Shown: piece after piece, positions 34,119-41,489 of the stretch
Position numbering within the stretch: the stretch's first letter is position 1
How the letters are laid out: every line of letters begins with the position of its first letter
From: a virus
Direction: 5' to 3' (one strand)
Virus record (IMG/VR): IMGVR_UViG_3300030060_002738
Location: 1 to 64,000 of that record
DNA: 64,000 nt
The notes under the pieces: generated by a model
What the model was told of the DNA's origin: nothing
Seen by the model: only the letters and a program-made list of their open reading frames with translations
Databases searched by the model: none
Translations under genes and position numbers: made by a program

Positions 34119-34285
34119 TCTTCTTCAATTCCATGCATTGCCAACCACTCACCATAGTCAGGCTCACACCTACATAGACAAGGGACAGGTTCTTTCTCCC
34201 CATCTGCGGTTTGTAAAACTGCCGTTCCAGTTCCGTGACACACACTGCATATCTCTTCTTCTCTAGTTATCTTTACAATTCTCAT
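34115..34285 (-). CDS. 56-residue DnaJ-type zinc protein
   Basis: CSVCHGTGTAVLQ is a CxxCxGxG element as in DnaJ zinc centres, followed by PCLCRC. One zinc site is likely. ATGA overlaps on both sides. Function unknown. Confidence 0.65.
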   Translation of the reverse strand: MRIVKITREEEICSVCHGTGTAVLQTADGEKEPVPCLCRCEPDYGEWLAMHGIEEE

Positions 34286-34854
34286 ATTAATCCCAACCTC
34301 GTTAGGAAAGCATTGCTTTCTTGTTTATATTCAAACGACTTTCTCAAGTAGTGGTCTTCAGGCCACCAACTCGGTTCTTCTCTTCTCTTCCAAGTAGCGA
34401 ATCTCCACTTGTCATCAAGATAGTATTGACGATACTTCTCGATAGTCGTCATGTCATCAAATCCATCTGCCTTTCTACACTCCATGTGAGGAGAGATAGC
34501 GATGGCGAATGTCGTCAACCCATCATCAGGAAGAAGCATCTCTGCCTCATCCATCTGAGCGGAATAACGATTCATCTGAACTTCGACTTGATGGATTCGG
34601 TCATACCTGAGTGTATACTCACGACACAAAGCGTAAGTGTGATTACGCAACCATCGGAAGTTCTGTCTTGTCTCCCTAGCCCAAATAGTGCAAGGGTGAT
34701 TCAACATCACAGGTCTCCAACCTGCTTCCAAACCAAGGTAGTCCACGATGGTAAACAGCATCTGCAAACTCTCAGTCGGCATCTTGACTACATGCTTATC
34801 CAACATCATCTCAGCACTCTTGGTAGGGCAATCATCTAAACAGAATATGTTCAT
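34282..34854 (-). CDS. Pyrimidine-dimer DNA glycosylase-like protein (Pyr_excise family)
   Basis: 190 residues. MNIFCLDDCPTKSAEMMLDKH with KHVVKMPTESLQML, NHPCTIWARETRQNFRWLRNH, LCREYTLRYDRIHQ and YRQYYLDDKW match a phage family annotated as Pyr_excise. Members are thought to cut DNA at UV dimers, which would suit a surface-ocean virus. The assignment is from memory of the family pattern; activity is not proven. Confidence 0.6.
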   Translation of the reverse strand: MNIFCLDDCPTKSAEMMLDKHVVKMPTESLQMLFTIVDYLGLEAGWRPVMLNHPCTIWARETRQNFRWLRNHTYALCREYTLRYDRIHQVEVQMNRYSAQMDEAEMLLPDDGLTTFAIAISPHMECRKADGFDDMTTIEKYRQYYLDDKWRFATWKRREEPSWWPEDHYLRKSFEYKQESNAFLTRLGLI

Positions 34855-35132
34855 TGTTCTCTCCTTCCTGCATGTGGTAGGTCAACCTCGTTAATCTCCC
34901 AAACCTTCCAACCCAATGAGTCAAGTTCGACTTGTGAGAAAGTTCCCCATTCATCATACATGCCCTGTACGAAACCATACCAAAGTGGCGCACCACCGTA
35001 GTCTCTTCTTTCCATCTTGGTTGCAAACCAATACCAACCACTGTAAGATTCCCAACCTCTGAGAACTTCTCTCTTCGTTCCATCTGTCATTTCTATCATT
35101 AACTTGTTTTCTTCAGTTACCAGTTTTGTCAT
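34851..35132 (-). CDS. Hypothetical Trp-rich protein
   Basis: 93 residues from the ATG at 35132 (GGTGA upstream). Several Trp (GWESYSGWYWFATKM, GWKVWEIN) and beta-type sequence. Not recognised. Four-base overlap with the next gene. Confidence 0.55.
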   Translation of the reverse strand: MTKLVTEENKLMIEMTDGTKREVLRGWESYSGWYWFATKMERRDYGGAPLWYGFVQGMYDEWGTFSQVELDSLGWKVWEINEVDLPHAGRREQ

Positions 35133-35138
35133 TTTCAA

Positions 35139-35582
35139 TCACCTATTATTATTGTAGGAATGTAAACGCAGAGAAAGACATAGACTGCGAAATCTATACT
35201 ACTAGAGTGTGAAGCATACGATACCGAACAATTCCAGCATGTTTCGGATATCGCTTCTGTCTTTTTTATTTCATAGTAAAACTCTGCTCTTTGTGAGTGT
35301 GATTAGTAAGGTGAAAACTTTGTACCGCAACTGGTTTTCTCTTCATTAAGTTCTTATTGCCTCGTCAGGACTTACACAATTGAACGCCTTACTCTTGCGA
35401 GTGTGATATCGGATAAAAGCATGGGGGAGATGAGTCCCATCACTGCTATTGATTTGCTTTTTTTACCGCAGTAAACCGATGTTTGAATAGAAAGGGGAAA
35501 CGAGTAAGTGCTGTGCCTATACCAACGGGTAGGGAACAGCAACGTGGTAGAACACATTGCCAATATTAATTACTAGACCGGA
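35139..35582. other. Intergenic region without a confident gene
   Basis: About 440 bases. The sequence GAGTGTGA recurs three times (near 35206, 35296 and 35398) in partly similar surroundings, and the 15-mer ATTAATTACTAGACC near 35565 is shared with the terminator at 4274-4288. I see no convincing coding frame; a leader, an RNA gene or a promoter for the minus-strand genes is possible. Confidence 0.3.
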
Positions 35583-35810
35583 TTATCCTGCTTTATTTTT
35601 TATAGCGCAAAGCCACTCAATTGTTCCCCGGATGGAATTTGACACACCGCTTCCCAATGGGTACAGTGAACCATCCTTATCTGAGCGAACCCGTTTTCCA
35701 CAACTACTAATCTCATCGCTAGATTTGACGTTGGTTGCTTCTATCATAACCCTAGTATCTTTCTCGTTTTTTACTTCGGAAACCCCAAGTTTCTCCATGC
35801 TCGCCGTCAT
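35583..35810 (-). CDS. Doubtful 75-residue ORF
   Basis: Starts MTASMEKLGVSEVKNEKD; the second half is Gly/Ser-rich. Weak ribosome-binding site, composition unlike the neighbours, and an opposite frame of similar length overlaps it. It could be a real gene or a structured RNA. Reported only because the gap would otherwise be empty. Confidence 0.25.
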   Translation of the reverse strand: MTASMEKLGVSEVKNEKDTRVMIEATNVKSSDEISSCGKRVRSDKDGSLYPLGSGVSNSIRGTIEWLCAIKNKAG

Positions 35811-35856
35811 CCCGCTAAAGATTCATGGCTCTACGAGCATTGGTGGAGTGTTATGT

Positions 35857-36189
35857 TTACTCTTGACTCCTGTAAACAAGGAGCAGAGTCAGATATCCTA
35901 TCAAGTCCTTGATGATATCATCATCTGATTCAAGTGAGTCATTACCTTGAACAAGTCTATTCAACTTGTCATCGATTCTGACTTTGATTTGTTCTTCTTG
36001 GTCTGCATGAGAAAAGAACCTTGTTGGATTCAATACTGAATCTCCATACTGCCTGTTCTTCTGAAGTAGCATGTCCCTCATCTCTTCACACATTGATGAA
36101 ATCTGCAACTGTGATTCAGTCATCTCATCAACTAATTCTTCGTTATTGCTTGGTGTTTTTACACCCCATTTGTTCTTTTCTTCTGTCAT
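35857..36189 (-). CDS. DUF1599-like (nucleotide-modification-associated) protein
   Basis: 110 residues. MLLQKNRQYGDSVLNPTRFF and IKVRIDDKLNRLVQ ... DDIIKDLIGYLTLLL match the small domain found near nucleotide-modification and MazG-like genes in phages. It is the first gene of the long minus-strand block next to the presumed origin. Confidence 0.65.
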   Translation of the reverse strand: MTEEKNKWGVKTPSNNEELVDEMTESQLQISSMCEEMRDMLLQKNRQYGDSVLNPTRFFSHADQEEQIKVRIDDKLNRLVQGNDSLESDDDIIKDLIGYLTLLLVYRSQE

Positions 36190-36480
36190 GTTATTTCCAA
36201 CCTGTTTGTGCTTTTATCATTTATTATCATATATTATCAGTAGATGATAAAATACAACTTTAGAGCAGTGTTGCGTTTTTCGCATATTTTATCATTTTCT
36301 CAATTTTATCATGGTCTCCATAGGAGAGAGAGAGTAGTATATGTGACATATAGTAGTAGTATAGATGATGATAATAATGATAAAATGATAATATTCAATA
36401 AAATCAACAATTCTAGCAAGTATTCGCACATTTTAATTTTCTCACTCAATGATAAAATCAAGAAAATATGAGAATATCGG
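36190..36480. repeat. Iteron-like AT-rich region, candidate replication origin
   Basis: Five exact copies of ATGATAAAAT occur: + orientation at 36244-36253, 36377-36386 and 36449-36458; inverted at 36286-36295 and 36303-36312. A one-mismatch inverted copy lies at 36211-36220. A longer unit TTCGCA(T/C)ATTTTA...TTTTCTCA occurs twice (near 36279 and 36424). The region separates the leftward and rightward gene blocks. Repeats plus high A/T at a divergence point are typical of origins; promoter function is not excluded. Confidence 0.6.
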
Positions 36481-36869
36481 AATAGTTGTAAATGACACTA
36501 AGATATGCGATATGAATATACGTCATAAGATATCCATATGACATATATGATATAATATACATATAGGGAGTGTCATTCACACCCTATTGCTCGTTAGTAG
36601 ATTTAGGTATCAATAATTACGGACAACTAGCGATTGTCAACTAAAAGCGGATATGGAATCTACTGTGCAAAAGAGAAGTTTCTCTTGAAAGTCCTCAGAT
36701 GATTCTGAGCAACCTTCTACCCAAACATCACTACTTAAAGCGTCATCCACCCCACCTTACCACGCAAAAAAACTGCTGTTATGTGTAAAGTCAGACTTTA
36801 TCACAACCATATGGTTAGACAACTTTGCTCGCTCTAACCTCATAAAGCGATGATTTTTTGTAAGGCTAC
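36481..36869. promoter_or_regulatory. Divergent control region, right part
   Basis: AATGACACT (near 36492) and AGTGTCATT (near 36570) form a spaced inverted repeat around a very A/T-rich stretch with TATA-like runs (GATATAATATACATATA near 36551). Downstream, several C-rich and mixed segments hold no gene. An operator-like palindrome lies at 36805-36816. Confidence 0.4.
36805..36827 (+). promoter_or_regulatory. Operator copy 1 (AACCATATGGTT ... AACTTTG)
   Basis: Palindrome AACCATATGGTT at 36805-36816 followed by AACTTTG at 36821-36827, the same arrangement as the four copies further right. It lies 43 bases before the first small plus-strand gene. No clear CTATATAG box follows this copy. Confidence 0.5.
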
Positions 36870-36992
36870 ATGGAATATGATATGGAATGTGAAGGTTGTA
36901 AAGAGATAGTGACAATAACAGGTGCTTACCTCGGAGTTATCGAAGACGCATGGTGCGAGTGCTGTGGTTGGGAAGGTGAGAATCTTGAGTGA
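36870..36992 (+). CDS. 40-residue zinc-binding protein
   Basis: MEYDMECEGCKEIVTITGAY then WCECCGWEGE: CxxC and CxCC pairs, a small zinc ribbon. The end overlaps the TTG start of the next gene by eight bases. Confidence 0.6.
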   Translation: MEYDMECEGCKEIVTITGAYLGVIEDAWCECCGWEGENLE

Positions 36993-37242
36993 TGTTTACG
37001 AATATACAATAGATGAGTGGTCAGTAGATACGAGGAAGTGGTTAGTCACTTCACCAAAGAAACTGACTTACGAACAAGTTGTAGGCTTGGCCTGTGACTT
37101 ACCTGAACAGTCAATCGAGGTTCTTCTTGGTGATTCTGAGATGCCCGGTCTTGAGGGAGTTGTTGTAAACTTCCTTGGAACAGAATATGGTGATGACTCA
37201 CAACATGAGGTACTTGGAGATTTCAAGGGGGAAGAAGAATGA
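36985..37242 (+). CDS. Hypothetical acidic protein
   Basis: 85 residues from a TTG at 36985, chosen because GGTGA lies five bases upstream; upstream ATG-started extension would run through the zinc protein gene. Strands and helices around YTIDEWSVDTRKW and LTYEQVVGLACDLP; acidic end. Not recognised. Confidence 0.55.
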   Translation: MSDVYEYTIDEWSVDTRKWLVTSPKKLTYEQVVGLACDLPEQSIEVLLGDSEMPGLEGVVVNFLGTEYGDDSQHEVLGDFKGEEE

Positions 37243-37466
37243 TTCTTACAAACACAATGGATGAAGGTCAACAGGAGGATACAGATAAACTCAAGCAACG
37301 TGCCGTTCATCCAAGCGTTGCTGACTTTATTCAATCTCTTGCTGAATGGGGCTTCAACCATGTAGACCATACGATGCTATGGGAAGCCATGTGTGCAGTT
37401 ATTGAAGCGGGTGAGCGTGGCGACCTTGACGATATCATAGATTATTATGAAGGTGATGAAGAATGA
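37239..37466 (+). CDS. Hypothetical acidic protein
   Basis: 75 residues, helical, with VADFIQSLAEWGFNHVDHTM and an acidic end (DIIDYYEGDEE). ATGA overlaps with both neighbours. Not recognised. Confidence 0.55.
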   Translation: MILTNTMDEGQQEDTDKLKQRAVHPSVADFIQSLAEWGFNHVDHTMLWEAMCAVIEAGERGDLDDIIDYYEGDEE

Positions 37467-37576
37467 GATGTAAAGTATGTCAAGAAGAACACCACGACAC
37501 TTGCCCTTTGGTAGAGGGTTGTTCATGTTGTGAATGGACAATGAAACAAGCACAAGGAGGAGAACTAGATGTATGA
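37463..37576 (+). CDS. 37-residue Cys/His zinc peptide
   Basis: MRCKVCQEEHHDTCPLVEGC then SCCEW: six Cys and two His, likely one or two zinc sites. ATGA start overlap. GGAGG near its end serves the next gene. Confidence 0.55.
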   Translation: MRCKVCQEEHHDTCPLVEGCSCCEWTMKQAQGGELDV

Positions 37577-37745
37577 GATAATTAGATTTAGATTTGATGG
37601 AAATCATAGAGTAATCAAGAGAGGGTTAACTCTTGAAGAAGCACAAGAACACTGCCTAGACCCCGAATCAAGTGGGAAAACCTGTTCGGATTTGAGTAAG
37701 CGTGGTAAGTGGTTTGATAAATATACGAAGGAGGAAGGAGAATGA
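37569..37745 (+). CDS. Conserved small phage protein (GLTLEEAQ type)
   Basis: 58 residues. MYEIIRFRFDGNHRVIKRG, then GLTLEEAQEHCLDPESS and GKWFDKYTKE. This pattern (strand, GLTLEEAQxHCxDPE, GxWFDGYxE) is widespread in phages with unknown function. GGAGGAGAAC precedes the start. Confidence 0.7.
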   Translation: MYEIIRFRFDGNHRVIKRGLTLEEAQEHCLDPESSGKTCSDLSKRGKWFDKYTKEEGE

Positions 37746-37951
37746 GAGACATAGAGAATCACATGGTAGCCCTACCACAACCGGAGTTGGAGTACGAACC
37801 TGAGTGCGACCATTCAGACATTCAACATCTAAATGTTGAGTGCTTTGGTGATGGAACATATATTGACTTCAGAATCAGATGTTGTGACTGTGGAGCCGAG
37901 GGTTATCGACTCTACACTATCAAAGAATGGTCAGATGACTTTGACAACTGA
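37742..37951 (+). CDS. Zinc-site protein with CxxC
   Basis: 69 residues. CDHSD near 22 and CCDCGAEGYRLY near 47 give Cys/His residues for one zinc site. Start overlaps the previous stop by ATGA. Last gene of the first small plus-strand unit. Confidence 0.6.
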   Translation: MRDIENHMVALPQPELEYEPECDHSDIQHLNVECFGDGTYIDFRIRCCDCGAEGYRLYTIKEWSDDFDN

Positions 37952-37953
37952 AA

Positions 37954-37976
37954 GCCACCCTTCGGGGTGCGCCGTT
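37954..37976 (+). terminator. UUCG-loop hairpin terminator
   Basis: CACCC-TTCG-GGGTG (37956-37969) makes a 5-bp stem closed by the very stable C(UUCG)G loop, followed by GCGCCGTTTTAC. It lies directly after the gene. Confidence 0.55.
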
Positions 37977-37983
37977 TTACTCT

Positions 37984-38040
37984 ACAAAGTTCTTACCATA
38001 TGGTAGGGAAACTTTGTGGCGAAGCATCTACCCTATATAG
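37984..38040 (+). promoter_or_regulatory. Promoter/operator copy 2
   Basis: ACAAAGT (37984-37990), TACCATATGGTA (37994-38005) and ACTTTGT (38011-38017) form nested inverted repeats; CTATATAG (38033-38040) follows as a TATA box. A start site about 25 bases further would give a short leader with GGAG before the ATG at 38103. Confidence 0.7.
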
Positions 38041-38102
38041 TGATGGAAACGTGTATGGTTGTAGTCGTAGGGATGCGACACACTATAATGGAGATGAAAT
38101 GA

Positions 38103-38576
38103 ATGGCGATGGAAAATTGGAATGAATTTAGCGAAACCGTAGTCGCATACTGCGACTCACCGAACGCCCAAGTGGATGAGTTCACTGCTGGAATGGCGAA
38201 GAACTTCATCGTAAAGGGAACTGAAGAGCCGAGGTCACAAGTAAGGCTATCGAGGACAATCAAGGATATCCTCTCTGCGTTTACTGACTCCCCTCTGAAT
38301 GGTCGTGCATCCGGTAGCAGAAAGACCGGAGTACAGAGACTATCCGAGAAAGCACAGGCACTTTGGGCAGACACTGTAAGCATGGAGACCGTTGACGGTA
38401 TTACTACCATCACTCTCGATGCTGAAGCATATGAGTATCACACAACCTTCGCAGGAAGGAAAGACGAAAACGGCGACCCCCTAACATCATGGGGTAGCAA
38501 CGAAAATATGGTCGCTCACACCTTAATGAGCAAACTTGAGAGCGGATTCGTATCCGCCCACAAGGAGGACAACTGA
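38103..38576 (+). CDS. Hypothetical protein under the repeated promoter
   Basis: 157 residues; MAMENWNEFSETVVAYCDS and later RASGSRKTGVQRLSEKAQALWAD. Mixed alpha/beta, no known motif. GGAG lies nine bases upstream. It has its own promoter/operator and terminator, so it is expressed as a single-gene unit and may be made in quantity. Confidence 0.65.
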   Translation: MAMENWNEFSETVVAYCDSPNAQVDEFTAGMAKNFIVKGTEEPRSQVRLSRTIKDILSAFTDSPLNGRASGSRKTGVQRLSEKAQALWADTVSMETVDGITTITLDAEAYEYHTTFAGRKDENGDPLTSWGSNENMVAHTLMSKLESGFVSAHKEDN

Positions 38577-38602
38577 TTAGGTAGTCCTTGCATCCCTGCG
38601 AC

Positions 38603-38639
38603 TGCACTCTTAGGCCGATTTATCGGTCTTTGAGGTGCA
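38603..38639 (+). terminator. Double hairpin terminator
   Basis: Outer pair TGCACTC/GAGGTGCA encloses an inner stem GCCGAT/ATCGGT followed by CTTT. It lies 27 bases after the stop at 38576. Confidence 0.5.
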
Positions 38640-38650
38640 TCGTTCCGAAT

Positions 38651-38713
38651 ACAAAGTAATTACCACCATATGGTAGGGAAACTTTGTGCAATAAAATGGC
38701 GTACCCTATATAG
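38651..38713 (+). promoter_or_regulatory. Promoter/operator copy 3
   Basis: ACAAAGT (38651-38657), ACCATATGGT (38665-38674), ACTTTGT (38681-38687), then CTATATAG (38706-38713). The spacing to the TATA box is three bases longer than in copy 2, and the flanking GGTAGGGAAACTTTGTG is identical. Confidence 0.7.
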
Positions 38714-38733
38714 TGATGGGCAAAGTGAGGGGT

Positions 38734-38910
38734 ATGGAACCACAATTAATGCCCACTAAGGTATATCAATACGAGATTGAACTAGGTCATGCTAAATCAG
38801 GTTCTGACCATGTTCTAATCATCAAGAGTCTCAAGGTTCGTGGTGATGACTTATCACTAGTCATGGCTGAACTCAAGGCAGGATTACAAAACATGCAGGA
38901 GGTGCTTTGA
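38734..38910 (+). CDS. Hypothetical small protein
   Basis: 58 residues from the ATG at 38734; the ATG at 38749 is also possible, and the predicted transcription start lies near 38736, so starts further upstream are unlikely. KVYQYEIELGHAKSGSDHVL and a C-terminal helix. Not recognised. Confidence 0.5.
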   Translation: MEPQLMPTKVYQYEIELGHAKSGSDHVLIIKSLKVRGDDLSLVMAELKAGLQNMQEVL

Positions 38911-39167
38911 TGGGAGCAAAACATGAAGTTGAATATGGTGATTTCGTTTATTCTGATGGTACAATAGAAAGAAGCACAAAAGTCTACTTCGATACTGATA
39001 AAGAATGGAGAGACTTCATCGAGGGATTGAACGGCGAGTATCCTGAAGGATTCTGTGGAGGTACATCAACAACATTCACTAAATGTTGGGTTGTAATCGA
39101 AAGTAAGCGTGTGCCTGTCTCAGAGATGTTCGCTTATCAGCGAAGCCAAGAACAAGAAGAAGAGTAA
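38910..39167 (+). CDS. Hypothetical small protein
   Basis: 85 residues; GGAGG seven bases upstream and a TGATG overlap with the previous gene set the start. FVYSDGTIERSTKVYFDTD and CWVVIESKRVPVSEM; acidic end. Not recognised. Confidence 0.55.
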   Translation: MGAKHEVEYGDFVYSDGTIERSTKVYFDTDKEWRDFIEGLNGEYPEGFCGGTSTTFTKCWVVIESKRVPVSEMFAYQRSQEQEEE

Positions 39168-39471
39168 TACATAACAGGCATTCACAAGGCTACTTGGGAT
39201 GTAAGCCCTGACCACTCCACCCTTAAGGGGAAAGCGAGGTTTCACCAGCGAAGGTGATTCATGAGAATAGTTCGCAGTCTCAGCCTTGTTTGAACAATGG
39301 GGATGATGGACAAACAGTTCGTTCGACATGCAAATATGTGCAGCAGCGTAATTAGTCTTAGATGAAGCCGGAATACACTCTAAGCAATGAATCGGGTATG
39401 AATCCTTATCCATGCAACAACTGTCACTGTCCTGACTCCTCTCTGTTGATGAGGTAGCAGTCGTTTCACTC
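39168..39471 (+). other. Spacer of about 300 bases, possibly transcribed
   Basis: Contains CCCTTAAGGGG and CACC-AGCGAA-GGTG hairpins near 39218-39256. A 31-codon frame at 39362-39457 (MKPEYTLSNESGMNPYPC plus NNCHC) has a possible Cys cluster but weak start signals. A small RNA is possible; nothing here is certain. Confidence 0.3.
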
Positions 39472-39522
39472 ACAAAGTCCTACTACCATATGGTAACTAA
39501 CTTTGTATGTTCACCTCATAGT
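39472..39522 (+). promoter_or_regulatory. Promoter/operator copy 4
   Basis: ACAAAGT (39472-39478), TACCATATGGTA (39484-39495), ACTTTGT (39500-39506). The downstream box is degenerate (CTCATAGTG, then GTGATGG as in the other copies), so this may be a weaker promoter. Confidence 0.6.
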
Positions 39523-39543
39523 GTGATGGTTTTTCATAAGGTC

Positions 39544-39801
39544 ATGCGAGTACAGCACATGATAACCAAGAGCGGAAACCAAGCAATGAATCAATTTGAG
39601 GTATTTGATGAAAAGGGAAAGCACTTTCTTTCATATGGGGTTGAGGTAGCAACTATTAACGGCGATGAAGTCACCCTTAACGCTCCTTATTGGGACATGT
39701 ATTCAACGACAACTAATTATTATCTTCTTCAGTTCCTGAATGAACCCTCAATCAAGGACATAAGGCAAAAGGTCAACGATGGCCTTTATCAAACTCGATA
39801 G
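39544..39801 (+). CDS. Hypothetical protein
   Basis: 85 residues from the ATG at 39544; the frame extends upstream into the operator, but transcription should start near 39545-39550, so this ATG or the one at 39559 is preferred. FEVFDEKGKHFLSYGVEVAT and NAPYWDMYSTTTNYYLL suggest a beta-rich fold. Not recognised. Confidence 0.5.
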   Translation: MRVQHMITKSGNQAMNQFEVFDEKGKHFLSYGVEVATINGDEVTLNAPYWDMYSTTTNYYLLQFLNEPSIKDIRQKVNDGLYQTR

Positions 39802-39884
39802 GCTCAATAATCGAGTATAATGGGCAGGTTAAGAACGGCAGATTTGAAAGAAGCCTCTCATTATTGAGTTAATTGAATGAGGGG

Positions 39885-39910
39885 GCAGCCCCTACACCTT
39901 CAGGGGCTGT
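39885..39910 (+). terminator. Hairpin terminator
   Basis: GCAGCCCCT / AGGGGCTGT make a 9-bp stem with an 8-base loop, followed by CTTCTCT. Ends the small plus-strand gene region. Confidence 0.55.
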
Positions 39911-39938
39911 CTTCTCTACCCTCAAGGTGTTTGTTTAT

Positions 39939-40002
39939 ACAAAGTTCTACCACCATATGGTAATACAACAAACATGGATTGTAAAATATGAGACTATATA
40001 AA
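39939..40002 (+). promoter_or_regulatory. Promoter/operator copy 5 with strong TATA box
   Basis: ACAAAGT (39939-39945) and ACCATATGGT (39952-39961) are present, the right ACTTTGT is lost, and CTATATAAA (39994-40002) is a good archaeal TATA box. This is the first promoter candidate for the late structural block. Confidence 0.55.
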
Positions 40003-40350
40003 CTTCCGAACGTTTAATATTTTTACACCCTTAACAGAAACTCCAACCATATGCCAAAATTTTTTTCCTGTTGTTTTTTAATCTCGTTAGTTAAAATAAA
40101 CTACTAGGGTGTTATCCGCTCATACGTTATGTCCCGTAATAACCAACTTAAACGAAAATTTGTAAATTCGGGCGTTATACAAAAAGCGGCTTTTTATGCA
40201 TTAACAGATACAAGTAAAAATGCATTATTTTGTAACAACAGACGATTTACAATTCCTTATCTTGGGAATAGAAAGAAAAAGACGAAAATAAATTCGCTAG
40301 TAGCGAAAAAATTCCGGGCCATTTTTTGAAAAAAGAAGGGGATAAACATA
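40003..40350 (+). other. A/T-rich leader before the late block; weak 66-codon ORF
   Basis: Long A and T runs, a half-copy of the operator (AACCATATG near 40042) and a TTAAAATAAA box near 40097. The frame at 40129-40329 (MSRNNQLKRKFVNSG...) is Lys/Asn-rich, has no ribosome-binding site, and its codon use follows base composition, so it is probably not a gene. A long 5' leader or an RNA is possible. Confidence 0.35.
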
Positions 40351-40824
40351 TTGCTACCTGTAAGAACCAACGAGAAGGGTGAATGGTTCTCAGGTTTTTT
40401 GAGAGAGAACGAAATTCAGGTCCGGTGGGGAGATGACTTCCTGACTGCTTTGGAAAAGGGATATCCTGAGCATGTCTGTGAGCGGTTGTTCGTTATTGGA
40501 AAGTTCGTAGATGACGAAGTTGTGGCCCACACATCGTTTGCTGATATGGGAAACTGGTACTTTATCGGTAACAACTACGTCAAACCGGGCCACAGGAAGA
40601 AGGGAATCCTGAAGGAAATGGTTTATCGAAGAAATCAGCGTTTGGCTCACTATCCTAAGATTGCAATCTTGAGACCGATAGAAGAAACAGTCCTAACTGA
40701 GTTAATTGGCTTCCTGCTGACCCTTGGATATTCAGAAGTATTATCGTATGCCGATGTGTCGGATGTCATGCTAGAGTCCGAGTATGAGTTAATCTCAGAC
40801 GAAGAACTATGGAGATGCGACTGA
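40351..40824 (+). CDS. GNAT-like acetyltransferase fold protein
   Basis: 157 residues from a TTG (AGGGG nine bases upstream). FVDDEVVAHTSFADMGNWYF then NNYVKPGHRKKGILKEMVYRRN follow the GNAT core, including a basic loop in the acetyl-CoA position. The gene at 48550-49035 has a similar core (DGEVVAIAGYTDMGDYAIL), so the two may be duplicates. Substrate unknown. Confidence 0.55.
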   Translation: MLPVRTNEKGEWFSGFLRENEIQVRWGDDFLTALEKGYPEHVCERLFVIGKFVDDEVVAHTSFADMGNWYFIGNNYVKPGHRKKGILKEMVYRRNQRLAHYPKIAILRPIEETVLTELIGFLLTLGYSEVLSYADVSDVMLESEYELISDEELWRCD

Positions 40825-40889
40825 TGTATTACACGACTTCTTTTGATTTTGAGTTGCTATACAATCAGGGAGAGGTGTATCGAAAATGA
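40824..40889 (+). CDS. 21-residue linker ORF
   Basis: MYYTTSFDFELLYNQGEVYR plus Lys. It fills the whole gap between two genes, with TGATG overlap upstream and ATGA overlap downstream. It may only serve translational coupling. Confidence 0.4.
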   Translation: MYYTTSFDFELLYNQGEVYRK

Positions 40890-41164
40890 GTTGGGAAGAT
40901 GTATTGAAGAAACCACTTATTCCATCAGAAGAAGAGGTTGAAGAGATGCTCGATTTTATGAACGTCAGTCCTAGAATGAAGATGGCGAAGTTAGAACGTC
41001 AGATTCTAAGAGAGATTGAGAAGGAAGGAGGTGCTTTGGGAATGAAGAACCTGAAGCAGTTTGCTGATGAGGATAAGTTGAAAGAAGTTCTATCTAGCAT
41101 GGAGAAAGAAGGCAAGATATTCATGCACAAGGATGGAGACATCTACACACATGAACCGAAGTGA
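40886..41164 (+). CDS. WxxILK-tagged protein, winged-helix-like
   Basis: 92 residues. N-terminal tag MSWEDVLKKP. Residues 45-92 (EREIEKEGGALGMKNLKQFA ... SSMEKEGKIFMHKDGDIYTH) look like a small winged helix. It is the first of the tagged proteins of the late block. The function beyond a presumed virion location is unknown. Confidence 0.7.
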   Translation: MSWEDVLKKPLIPSEEEVEEMLDFMNVSPRMKMAKLERQILREIEKEGGALGMKNLKQFADEDKLKEVLSSMEKEGKIFMHKDGDIYTHEPK

Positions 41165-41169
41165 TTTAG

Positions 41170-41484
41170 ATGAGTTGGGAAAAGATATTGAAAGGAAATG
41201 GTAAAGACCCGCAAAACCATACGTTTGCATTTGTTGTTGAATGTGATGTTTACGATATGGATTCAGATGTTGTTGACTTTCATATGGAACAGGGCAGTGA
41301 TTTGATAGAAAATATAGAAGATGCGATTGTTAAAGCATTAGACAAGAAGATAGGTGATGCCATATTTGACCTTCCTGTGGATATCAGTGGAATCGAAAGT
41401 GACATGGAAGAGTTAGAGATGGAAGGGTTTGACACTCTAGAAAACAGGGTTACCGTTTCTATTAGGGCTGTCGCAAAGAAGTGA
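41170..41484 (+). CDS. WxxILK-tagged acidic protein
   Basis: 104 residues. Tag MSWEKILKGNG, then a beta-alpha pattern (FVVECDVYDMDSD ... IENIEDAIVKALDKKIGD) with many Asp/Glu. Not recognised. Confidence 0.7.
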   Translation: MSWEKILKGNGKDPQNHTFAFVVECDVYDMDSDVVDFHMEQGSDLIENIEDAIVKALDKKIGDAIFDLPVDISGIESDMEELEMEGFDTLENRVTVSIRAVAKK

Positions 41485-41489
41485 TTGAA

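Noticed and set aside
34832-35083. Alternative 83-codon frame overlapping the Trp-rich protein
   Set aside because: The other frame has the ATGA link to the next gene and GGTGA before its start.
38043-38102. 19-codon ORF just after the TATA box of promoter copy 2
   Set aside because: Its ATG lies before the expected transcription start, so it would not be in the mRNA.
40129-40329. 66-codon ORF in the A/T-rich leader
   Set aside because: No ribosome-binding site, composition matches the surrounding non-coding sequence.
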